Source of the DNA: CAYQUL01 sp964568925 | GTDB taxonomy: Bacteria; Patescibacteriota; Microgenomatia; UBA8517 | Assembly: GCA_964568925.1 (NCBI GenBank) | Contig: CAZMSJ010000023.1 | Location: forward strand, 1 to 13,804 | DNA: 13,804 nt | Direction: 5' to 3' | Shown here: in pieces, positions 1-6,376 of the stretch | How positions within the stretch are numbered: the first letter of the stretch is position 1 | How the letters are laid out: every line of letters begins with the position of its first letter | Notes under the pieces: generated by a model | Seen by the model: the letters and a program-made list of their open reading frames with translations, nothing else | Databases searched by the model: none | What the model was told of the DNA's origin: nothing | Translations under genes and position numbers: made by a program

Positions 1-2
1 TA

Positions 3-251
3 CTACTTAAGGAAACGCTCGCGGGGGTTCTCCTTGCTGGGAGAATTGAAAAATTTAGCGATACTAACCGCTAACCCGACAAGAAATGGGAGGGCGACAC
101 GGTCGAAACCGCTCCCAATAAAAAAGAAAAAAACGGAAACTCCCAAAAACGGAAGGATAAGGAACCATAAGGCACCGGGTGCAGCGGCCTTGCGACCGCC
201 AACCTTGGCCACTTCAACGGTCTGAGTGGCGAACTTCTTCAAACTGGCCAT
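3..251 (-). CDS. Small two-helix membrane protein, unknown (82 aa)
   Basis: I do not recognise this 82-residue protein. It has a basic N-terminus (about residues 1-25, with Lys5, Lys6, Lys16, Arg20, Lys21), then two hydrophobic segments at about 27-46 (with a run of four Phe) and 51-68, and a charged tail rich in Lys, Arg and Glu. This predicts a small inner-membrane hairpin protein with both ends in the cytoplasm. The ATG start is set by a strong Shine-Dalgarno sequence, AAGGGAGG, about six bases upstream, and the stop is TAG. It lies 88 bp downstream of topA on the same strand but has its own consensus promoter, so it is probably transcribed separately and strongly. Its bases look somewhat more GC-rich than those of topA. 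No function is proposed. Confidence 0.75.
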   Translation of the reverse strand: MASLKKFATQTVEVAKVGGRKAAAPGALWFLILPFLGVSVFFFFIGSGFDRVALPFLVGLAVSIAKFFNSPSKENPRERFLK

Positions 252-277
252 GTTGGCCTCCCTTTTTAGTCTTCTAA

Positions 278-290
278 ATTACTAAGTAAT
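278..290. repeat. Inverted repeat at the -10/start site of the 82-aa gene
   Basis: The arms ATTACT and AGTAAT are perfect reverse complements separated by one base. The repeat overlaps the downstream edge of the -10 box by two bases and covers the likely transcription start. A regulator bound here could block transcription, but the repeat is short and AT-rich and may be chance. Confidence 0.35.
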
Positions 291-317
291 TATAGCCCAA
301 AAACACCCTTTTGTCAA
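289..317 (-). promoter_or_regulatory. Consensus sigma-70-type promoter of the 82-aa gene
   Basis: On the minus strand there is a perfect -35 TTGACA (312-317), exactly 17 bases, then a perfect -10 TATAAT (289-294). The predicted start is near 282, giving a leader of about 30 nt that carries the AAGGGAGG ribosome site. It is the best match to consensus in the window. Confidence 0.85.
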
Positions 318-339
318 GTTATAGGGCTTACTGTTAGCC

Positions 340-2349
340 TCATTCCTCTGGCTCAACAAGCTTTGGTGTTTCGGTCCCAACGGTATCAGCAGTTGGCTTT
401 TTCCAACTGGCAAAGTCACATTCTGGATAGCGGCTACAGCCAAAGAAACTTCTCCCTTTTTTGGTCTTTTTCATGACAACATCCCCCTGTTCACACTTTG
501 GGCATTTCATATCAATCTTAAAGACAATCTTTTCTGTGTATTTGCACTCTGGGAACCGGGCACAACTAATAAACTTCCCAAACCTTCCTTGGCGGATAAC
601 AAGTTCCCCTTCTTTGCATTCTGGACAGGCTCTTCCAACCTTCTCAGTTGCAATTTTAACTCTCTCTGCGGTTTTATCGACTGAAAGGATTTGTTTCACA
701 AATGGTTTCCAGAAGTTCCCTATTTCTTTGTGCCAATCAAGCTTTCCATCTGCAACCTTGTCCAAGTTGTCTTCCATTGAAGCAGTGAAACTGTATTCAA
801 AGACATCGGTAAAGTTTTTAATTAAAAAGTCATTTACGGCAATACCAACTGAGGTTGGTGAGAACTTTCCTTCATTTTTCTCAATGTAACCTCGTGCTTG
901 AATAGTAGAAATGGTTGGGGCATAAGTTGATGGTCGTCCAATTCCCAACTTTTCAAGAGTCTTAATGATAGAGGCTTCGTTGTATCTAGCTGGTGGTTGG
1001 GTGAACTTTTGTTCTGAAAGAACTTTAATTAAGTCTAGATGGTCACTTGTGTTAACCGGAGGCAAAAGAACAACACCATCTTCATTTGTTTTCTGTGGGA
1101 ACAGTCTTCTCCATCCTTCAAATTTCAATATCTGACCACTTGCACGAAGAAGGTAGTGTCTACCAGACAAGGCAGTTCCCTTTGCAGCAACTTCAATAGA
1201 GGTTTCGTCGTAAACTGCCTCTGCCATTTGACAGGCGACAAAGCGTTTCCAAATTAAGCTATACAATTTTTGCTCTTCAGCACTGTCACTCACGGTTTGC
1301 ATAAGTTCTTTCACATTTGTTGGACGAATAGCTTCGTGGGCTTCTTGTGCCATCTTGCTTTGCTTTTTAAACAAAGCCTCACCCTTTGGTAAATATTCTT
1401 TTCCAAATTCTTTTGCAATTAACTCCCTTACTGCACTCACTGCTTCTTTTGAAAGGTTAACGGAGTCAGTACGGTGGTAGGTAATAACACCCTGTTCATA
1501 CAACTTTTGTGCAATTGTCATAGTGCGTTTTGCTGACCAACCAAACATACGTGCAGCAGCCTGTGACATGGTTGAAGTGGTAAATGGTGGATATGCTTTC
1601 TTGTGGACTTCTCGCTTCTTTACATCTGAAACTGAGTACTCAGCAGCCTTTAAGTCAGCAACAATTTTCCCTGCAGTTTCACCATCATGAATTTCAGCTT
1701 TCCCATCTTGTACCTTAACGAGTGAAACTAAAAAATTGTGACCTGCGGCAGACACTTCAGATCCAATTTCCCAATACTCTTCTGGTTTAAATGCTTCAAT
1801 CTCTCGTTCTCTCTCAACAATTAATCGAACTGCAACAGATTGAACACGTCCAGCAGAGAGACCTACTCTCACCTTTTTCCACAAGAGTGGAGACACTTTG
1901 TAACCGACAAGTCGATCAAGTACTCGACGAGCTGTTTGTGCATCAACTAAATGCGAGTCAACTTCTCGTGGCTCAGAGATAGCGTGCTCTACTGCTGACT
2001 TGGTAATTTCATGGAAAACAATACGTTTCATTGGCTTCACTGATGTTTTCTTGTCTTCAACTAAAATTTCGCGCACATGAGCACTAATTGCTTCTCCTTC
2101 TCGGTCAGGATCTGTTGCCAGGAAAATGTTTGTTGCTTTCTTTCCAGCTTGAACAAGTGCCTTAATGGTTGCAGCTTGTTTGGCTACAACTTCAAATGTT
2201 GGTTCAAAATTGTTGTCAGTATCAACTCCAAGTTTGGACTTTGGAAGATCTTTAATGTGTCCTTTGGTTGCCAAGACTTCATAGTCTGATCCAAGGAATC
2301 GATTTAATGTTTTTGCTTTGGTTGGTGACTCGACGATGATTAAATTCAT
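340..2349 (-). CDS. topA: DNA topoisomerase I (type IA)
   Basis: This enzyme relaxes negatively supercoiled DNA by cutting and passing single strands. The 669-residue protein begins with the Toprim fold (Glu7 in IVESP; acidic metal-binding motif DPDREGE at 80-86). The active-site motif ITYHRTDS follows, with catalytic Tyr291; His293 stands where many family members have Met. The SAGRVQSVAVRLI motif (165-177) and GIGRPSTYAPTI (469-480) are also typical. The C-terminus has two four-cysteine zinc ribbons: Cys575/578/596/602 and Cys616/619/638/644. At 669 residues it is shorter than E. coli TopA (865), mainly in the C-terminal region, which is common in other bacteria. The ATG gives a correct N-terminus, but there is no Shine-Dalgarno sequence. 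It follows dprA by 113 bp on the same strand, a classic neighbourhood. The stop is TGA. Confidence 0.98.
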   Translation of the reverse strand: MNLIIVESPTKAKTLNRFLGSDYEVLATKGHIKDLPKSKLGVDTDNNFEPTFEVVAKQAATIKALVQAGKKATNIFLATDPDREGEAISAHVREILVEDKKTSVKPMKRIVFHEITKSAVEHAISEPREVDSHLVDAQTARRVLDRLVGYKVSPLLWKKVRVGLSAGRVQSVAVRLIVEREREIEAFKPEEYWEIGSEVSAAGHNFLVSLVKVQDGKAEIHDGETAGKIVADLKAAEYSVSDVKKREVHKKAYPPFTTSTMSQAAARMFGWSAKRTMTIAQKLYEQGVITYHRTDSVNLSKEAVSAVRELIAKEFGKEYLPKGEALFKKQSKMAQEAHEAIRPTNVKELMQTVSDSAEEQKLYSLIWKRFVACQMAEAVYDETSIEVAAKGTALSGRHYLLRASGQILKFEGWRRLFPQKTNEDGVVLLPPVNTSDHLDLIKVLSEQKFTQPPARYNEASIIKTLEKLGIGRPSTYAPTISTIQARGYIEKNEGKFSPTSVGIAVNDFLIKNFTDVFEYSFTASMEDNLDKVADGKLDWHKEIGNFWKPFVKQILSVDKTAERVKIATEKVGRACPECKEGELVIRQGRFGKFISCARFPECKYTEKIVFKIDMKCPKCEQGDVVMKKTKKGRSFFGCSRYPECDFASWKKPTADTVGTETPKLVEPEE

Positions 2350-2462
2350 TTTGTTTTTTTAAAAGTAGTGCTAATGTCTACCCACACTAGATTATCTTGC
2401 TAGAAGCGGCTAGTAGCAAAAAGAAGTGTACCAGTATTGTCAACTCCTCTTATAAAAAGAAC

Positions 2463-3113
2463 TTACAAATACGTGTCCGCAAGCTCTGAGGCAACTTCCA
2501 CTGGGTCTGTTACGATACGTGCCCCCAGAGAGATTAATTTGTTTGGGGCAACTGACAGTGGTGCATCAATGCGACCAGGAACAGCGTACACATCGCGCCC
2601 TAAACTCACTGCAAAGTTTGCTGTAGAAAATGTTCCACTCCTGGCTCTTCCTTCAATGACAATTGTTGCAACGGAGATGGCAGCAACAATTCTATTTCGT
2701 TTCAAAAAGTCAGCTGGGGCTACGCGATACTCTGGTGGGTTTTCAGAAATGATGGCACCTGTTTGTGTGATGCTTGTGGCCAATTGTGCGTTTTCAGGTG
2801 GATAAATATGTGTAATGCCACCTGCAAGTACTGCAACCGTTTTTCCACCATGTTCCAGTGTCACCCGATGAGCATAGGTATCTATTCCCCGTGCCAACCC
2901 AGACACTATGACAAAACCATGAGACACAAGAAGTGGCACTAATTTCTTCACCGCCAAAATACCATATGGAGTGGGCTCACGTGTTCCAACAATTGAGATT
3001 GAAGGAGTAGACGGAAGAACACCTTTGACATAAAGCCCAGCGAGAGGTGGATCAACGGACAACAAAGAAGATGGAAAATGGGGGCTCTTCTGCAAAATAT
3101 AATTATCTTTCAT
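2463..3113 (-). CDS. dprA: DNA-processing protein DprA (Smf family)
   Basis: DprA binds incoming single-stranded DNA during natural transformation and loads RecA onto it; many non-transformable bacteria also keep it. From the ATG at 3113 the protein has 216 residues and is essentially the Rossmann-like core alone. Family motifs are clear: SIVGTREPTPYG (40-51), SGLARGIDTYAH (71-82), VLAGGITHIYPPEN (95-108), FLKRNRIVAAIS (136-147), IEGRARSGTFSTANFA (153-168) and GRDVYAVPGRID (172-183). Neither the N-terminal SAM-like domain nor the C-terminal winged helix of longer homologues is visible. The start overlaps the end of the upstream PBP2 gene by 11 bases, suggesting translational coupling; no Shine-Dalgarno sequence is visible. 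A TTG 69 bases further upstream is in frame, but its extra residues lie wholly inside the PBP2 gene and look unlike DprA. Confidence 0.95.
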   Translation of the reverse strand: MKDNYILQKSPHFPSSLLSVDPPLAGLYVKGVLPSTPSISIVGTREPTPYGILAVKKLVPLLVSHGFVIVSGLARGIDTYAHRVTLEHGGKTVAVLAGGITHIYPPENAQLATSITQTGAIISENPPEYRVAPADFLKRNRIVAAISVATIVIEGRARSGTFSTANFAVSLGRDVYAVPGRIDAPLSVAPNKLISLGARIVTDPVEVASELADTYL

Positions 3114-4716
3114 GAAACCAGTACTGTAGTATTGCCTTGGCAATAGGCGCTGCAACTTTACTTCCTTCTCCCCCTTTTTCAACTAACACAGTGACAACAA
3201 TTTCAGGATTAACAGCAGGAGCAAATACCGTAAACCATGCATGTGTTATGTCTTTTTCCCCTGTTTCAGCAGTTCCCGTTTTACAAGCTACAACCGGTTC
3301 AAAACCAAAGAATGGATAAGCGGTTCCCCCTGTTGCACATGCTCCTTTCATTCCTTCTGTCACCGTTGTGAGGGTTGCTTCAGAAATAGGAAGTTTATGG
3401 CATGACTCGTGAGAAGAAAGAAGAAAGTGTGGGTTACACAAGTAACCACGACTAGCAACAACACTCGTTAATACATTTGCTTGGAGAGGGGTAACTAACA
3501 TGTCTCCCTGTCCAATCGCCATATGATAGGTATTTCCTAAAAACCATCTCTCTCCAAGAACTCTCTGTTTCCATTCAGGTGTTGCAAGAAGTCCTGATGA
3601 CTCAGCAGGTAAATCAACATTTGTTTTGTGCCCCACACCGAACGCATCTGCCCACTTTACTAACTCATCTATTCCTACTAACTCTCCCAGTTTGTAATAG
3701 AAGGTATCGGTGGACCGGGCAAGTGCTCGAACAACATTAATTTTTCCTTCAGTCTTTCCGTACTGGGTAAAGTACCAAGTACTATATGAGAAGTCATTAA
3801 TTTTAATTAAACCCGTGTCATCGTACTCATAAGCTGGGGTAATTTCTCCCCCTTCAAGACCTGCAACAGATGTCACGAGTTTAAAAATAGAACCAGGATG
3901 GTATGTTCCAGTTGTCGCTCTATTAAAGAGTGGTAGTCGTTTGTCAGTTAACGTTTGTGTTAACTCTTTCTCCTTTTCTTTTTCAGTAAAAATGGCAGGA
4001 TCAAATGATGGTGATGTATGGAACGCAAGTATCTGGCCATGACCATCAGTAACAACAGCTGCCCCTACTGAGTCTTTCATGTCCAAGGCAACACGCTTTT
4101 GTAAACCATAATCAATGGTCGTTGTGACATCTTGCCCTGGGGTGGCTGCGTGCCGACCAACTGTTCGAATCTTTTCTCCTTTAATGTCTACCTCAACGAG
4201 TTCCTCTCCTGGTGTTCCTCGAAGAAGACATTCATATTGCTGCTCGATACCAAACTTTCCAACTAGCGTCCCCAAACCACGAACCCCTTTGTCAACGCAG
4301 CCTGGATCAGCTTTGCCTACCTCTGCTTGGTTTACTTCACCGATGTAGCCGGTGATGTGACCGGCAACAGAACCCAAGGGGTATGAACGCTTCCACTCAG
4401 TTAACACTTCATCTGCAGGTGTGTTTTCTACTACATCTACTTTTTTGTATCCTTCTTTTGCGTCAAACTCAACTGTTTTCTTCTCCTCAATATTGTCAGC
4501 CAGTATTTCACCACCTCGTGCTTTTATTTTTCCTCGAGGTGCATCGATTGCAACTCGTCTGATTCTGTTTTCTTCAGCCAGAGCGCGAAAGTATGTTCCT
4601 TTAATTAAGGTAAGCTCTGACAATCGGGCAAAGAGAAGTGCTGCGCAGAGAAATAAAACGACACGCAAAATGATGGGCAAATAGAAGGGAGAATGAGATT
4701 CATTCAAGGGGATCAT
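3103..4716 (-). CDS. mrdA: Class B penicillin-binding protein, PBP2-like transpeptidase
   Basis: This peptidoglycan cross-linking transpeptidase probably serves cell elongation with MreB, encoded nearby. The 537-residue protein has a short cytoplasmic N-terminus, one membrane anchor at about 12-31, a dimerisation/pedestal region containing APRGKI (59-64), and a C-terminal transpeptidase domain. Active-site motifs are PGSIFK with nucleophile Ser276 and Lys279, STD at 335-337 (the SxN-equivalent motif, SxD in PBP2 proteins), and KTGTAETG with Lys479. The GQGDMLVTPLQ motif (402-412) is also typical. It has several extracytoplasmic cysteines (140, 163, 428, 439, 460, 478). No Shine-Dalgarno sequence precedes the ATG; a weak TG-C-CACATT box ends seven bases before it. 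The gene overlaps dprA at its 3' end. An FtsI role is less likely because of the mreB context and PBP2-like motifs, but mrdA is my best guess rather than proven. Confidence 0.9.
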   Translation of the reverse strand: MIPLNESHSPFYLPIILRVVLFLCAALLFARLSELTLIKGTYFRALAEENRIRRVAIDAPRGKIKARGGEILADNIEEKKTVEFDAKEGYKKVDVVENTPADEVLTEWKRSYPLGSVAGHITGYIGEVNQAEVGKADPGCVDKGVRGLGTLVGKFGIEQQYECLLRGTPGEELVEVDIKGEKIRTVGRHAATPGQDVTTTIDYGLQKRVALDMKDSVGAAVVTDGHGQILAFHTSPSFDPAIFTEKEKEKELTQTLTDKRLPLFNRATTGTYHPGSIFKLVTSVAGLEGGEITPAYEYDDTGLIKINDFSYSTWYFTQYGKTEGKINVVRALARSTDTFYYKLGELVGIDELVKWADAFGVGHKTNVDLPAESSGLLATPEWKQRVLGERWFLGNTYHMAIGQGDMLVTPLQANVLTSVVASRGYLCNPHFLLSSHESCHKLPISEATLTTVTEGMKGACATGGTAYPFFGFEPVVACKTGTAETGEKDITHAWFTVFAPAVNPEIVVTVLVEKGGEGSKVAAPIAKAILQYWFHER

Positions 4717-4756
4717 AGGTATGAATGTGGCACATTTCTTCTCTTAGTTCAAGCTC

Positions 4757-4765
4757 TGCTACAAT
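4757..4765 (+). promoter_or_regulatory. Extended -10 promoter of the 136-aa membrane protein
   Basis: TG-C-TACAAT matches the extended -10 form TGnTAnAAT. The predicted start near 4772 leaves a leader of about 37 nt, which contains an AAAAGG ribosome site before the ATG at 4809. No good -35 box is visible. Confidence 0.5.
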
Positions 4766-4808
4766 ACGGTCGTCAATTCGTTCATTAAAAGAGAAAAGGC
4801 AAAACAAA

Positions 4809-5219
4809 ATGGACCTGTCAGAACAGATGGCGTTTCAACGATTGCTTTCGTTTTTCTTAGGTTCAATCTTTGCGTCACTCTTGGCCCTCGGGAGCCAGAT
4901 TTTGGGGTACACAACGAATCTTGTGCATCCTCAACTCTTGATCGCACTCACCGGACTGGCCGTCGGAGCAGGAATCACAAATTTCCTCTATTCAGAGATT
5001 GCAAATGATCGTGGACAAATACGCCAAGTGAAACAAATGGTGTCATGCACAACCATCATGATCATTCTCTTGGTTGTTTTCTCAACAGATCAACGGATGA
5101 AAACAGGGGAAGAAAATATACAAGTGTTGTATCTTGTTGTGTGGAGTTTGTTTCCCTTGTATCGATTGGTAAACCGTATTATTTCCTTTTTTGGGAAAGT
5201 ACAGGCACCAATTGAGTAG
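4809..5219 (+). CDS. Four-helix membrane protein, unknown (136 aa), beside mreB
   Basis: I do not recognise this protein. It is 136 residues with a short N-terminus and four hydrophobic segments at about 11-33, 42-62, 78-93 and 104-127, so both ends probably lie on the same side of the membrane. Charged residues cluster in the loop at 63-77 (including Asp67, Arg68, Arg72, Lys75) and at 94-102. An in-frame ATG 84 bases further upstream would start before the predicted promoter and add a Ser/Arg-rich stretch, so I prefer the ATG at 4809, which follows an AAAAGG ribosome site. It sits between the PBP2-like gene and mreB, on the opposite strand from both. That is near where mreC/mreD usually occur, but it does not show recognisable MreD sequence. 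It ends in TAG just before a strong terminator. Confidence 0.75.
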   Translation: MDLSEQMAFQRLLSFFLGSIFASLLALGSQILGYTTNLVHPQLLIALTGLAVGAGITNFLYSEIANDRGQIRQVKQMVSCTTIMIILLVVFSTDQRMKTGEENIQVLYLVVWSLFPLYRLVNRIISFFGKVQAPIE

Positions 5220-5223
5220 GACC

Positions 5224-5251
5224 AAAGAGGCTTTTTTAAGCCTCTTTTTTT
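5224..5251 (+). terminator. Rho-independent terminator shared by convergent genes
   Basis: The perfect 10-bp stem AAAGAGGCTT / AAGCCTCTTT with a TTTT loop is followed on the plus strand by more T. It ends the 136-aa gene. Its right edge touches the mreB stop codon, so the same hairpin also forms in the mreB transcript, with a weaker three-base U run. Confidence 0.85.
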
Positions 5252-6302
5252 ATGAATACTTAAGGCCACTGGTTACTTGGATTTTTTTAAGGAGTGCCTC
5301 ATTTGAAAGAAGAACTCCACAGCCACGGGCCACTGCAGTGATTGGGTTTTCAGCAATGTGCACTGGAATTTTTGTATAGTCAGAAAGCATCTTATCAATG
5401 CCTGCAATCATGGCTCCTCCACCGGCTAGAGTAATTCCTCTTTCACTCACGTCACTGACAAGCTCAGGTGGTGCTTCTTCTAAAATTTCTTTTACTTTGT
5501 CGACAATATCTCGAAGGGTGGGGTGAATTGCTTCTCGAATTTCGTCTCCCGTTGCTTTAATTGATTTTGGCAACCCTGTCTCTAAGTCACGTCCACGAAT
5601 AACCATGGCATTTTCAGTTTTAGTGGCAATTGCAGTACCAATTTGAATTTTTACATTCTCAGCTGTTGGTTGCCCAACCAAAAGAGAATACTTCAATCGA
5701 AAATAATTAATGATTGCTTCATCCATTTCATCCCCTGCAACACGAATTGATTCACCAATCACGATTCCACCTAAAGAAATGAGCGCTATATCGGTTGTTC
5801 CTCCACCTATGTCTACGATAAAAACTCCTTCAGGTTCCCAAACCGGTAGACCTGCACCAATTGCGGCAGCCATTGGTTCCTCAACTAAATATGCTCGTCT
5901 TGCTCCTGCAGAAATAGCTGCGTCAGCAACAGCACGGCGCTCAACTTCAGTCACTCCTGAGGGGATACCAATAATGACACGAGGTCGTGGTACTTTTGAA
6001 AAGAAACTTGTTCCTTCATGTACTTTTCGAATGTAGTAGGAAAGCATTGCCTCTGTTGCATCAAAATCTGCAATCACACCATCTTTAAGTGGTCTCACTG
6101 CTTCAATTGGTCCTGGGGTACGACCAACCATTTTCTTTGCAGCGGTACCAATTGCCAAGATTTCTTTTGTTTTTTTGTGGCGCGCAACAACAGAAGGCTC
6201 ACGAATTGCAATACCTTTCCCCGAGACAAACACAAGGGTGTTTGCTGTGCCGAGGTCTATTCCAACATCGTGACTAAAGAGTCCAAAGAAGCGATTGATC
6301 AT
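5250..6302 (-). CDS. mreB: Rod shape-determining protein MreB (bacterial actin)
   Basis: MreB forms membrane-bound, ATP-dependent filaments that guide elongation-specific wall synthesis, working with the PBP2-like enzyme. At 350 residues it has the normal family length. The amphipathic N-terminus MINRFFGLF suits direct membrane attachment. Actin-fold nucleotide motifs are present: phosphate-1 IDLGTANT (15-22), connecting motif around EEPMAAAIGAGLPV (141-154), phosphate-2 DIGGGTTD (164-171) and adenosine motif TLAGGGAMIAGID (291-303). No MreC or MreD is encoded beside it in this window, although the usual mreBCD order would put them downstream. The ATG has no Shine-Dalgarno sequence; the upstream leader is U-rich with a run of eight T. 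Its promoter faces back-to-back with that of the ligase gene. Confidence 0.98.
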   Translation of the reverse strand: MINRFFGLFSHDVGIDLGTANTLVFVSGKGIAIREPSVVARHKKTKEILAIGTAAKKMVGRTPGPIEAVRPLKDGVIADFDATEAMLSYYIRKVHEGTSFFSKVPRPRVIIGIPSGVTEVERRAVADAAISAGARRAYLVEEPMAAAIGAGLPVWEPEGVFIVDIGGGTTDIALISLGGIVIGESIRVAGDEMDEAIINYFRLKYSLLVGQPTAENVKIQIGTAIATKTENAMVIRGRDLETGLPKSIKATGDEIREAIHPTLRDIVDKVKEILEEAPPELVSDVSERGITLAGGGAMIAGIDKMLSDYTKIPVHIAENPITAVARGCGVLLSNEALLKKIQVTSGLKYS

Positions 6303-6350
6303 GTGTAAACGGTATATATAAAAAAAACAACAAAGAAGGCAGCTTCAAGC

Positions 6351-6359
6351 AGTATATCA
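6351..6359 (-). promoter_or_regulatory. Extended -10 promoter of mreB
   Basis: On the minus strand, TG-A-TATACT is a five-of-six -10 box with the extended TGn. The predicted start is near 6344, giving a leader of about 42 nt that is U-rich and lacks a Shine-Dalgarno sequence. A second AT-rich stretch (TATATATACC) closer to the ATG is an alternative -10. Confidence 0.5.
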
Positions 6360-6368
6360 AATGATATA
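6353..6368. repeat. 16-bp inverted repeat spanning two divergent promoters
   Basis: TATATCA and TGATATA are perfect reverse complements with AA between them. Each arm contains most of an extended -10 element, one per strand. The symmetry may therefore simply be two mirrored promoters, or may also serve as an operator. Confidence 0.6.
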
Positions 6369-6370
6369 GT
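6362..6370 (+). promoter_or_regulatory. Extended -10 promoter of the ligase gene, leaderless
   Basis: TG-A-TATAGT ends at 6370 and the ATG begins at 6377, six bases later. Transcription normally starts about seven bases after the -10 box, so the mRNA should begin at or next to the start codon. No convincing -35 box is visible. Confidence 0.6.
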
Positions 6371-6376
6371 AAGTGC

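Noticed and set aside
340..342. Recoded TGA (as in some reduced-genome bacteria where TGA encodes Gly)
   Set aside because: topA and def both end in TGA at the expected family length, and no in-frame TGA occurs inside any conserved gene.
2350..2462. A small RNA or promoter in the dprA-topA gap
   Set aside because: A perfect TTGACA (2438-2443, minus strand) is present, but no -10 box lies at 15-19 bases, and only short imperfect hairpins are seen.
2437..2805. 122-aa open frame antisense to dprA
   Set aside because: It shadows the strongly conserved dprA coding strand and resembles no known protein; similar long antisense frames over topA, PBP2, mreB and the M50 gene were rejected for the same reason.
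3114..3182. Longer dprA start at a TTG at 3182
   Set aside because: The extra 23 residues lie entirely inside the PBP2 gene, do not resemble DprA and have no ribosome site; the ATG at 3113 gives a compact overlap.
4809..5219. Naming the 136-aa protein MreD
   Set aside because: No recognisable MreD sequence, only four hydrophobic segments, and it is on the strand opposite to mreB.
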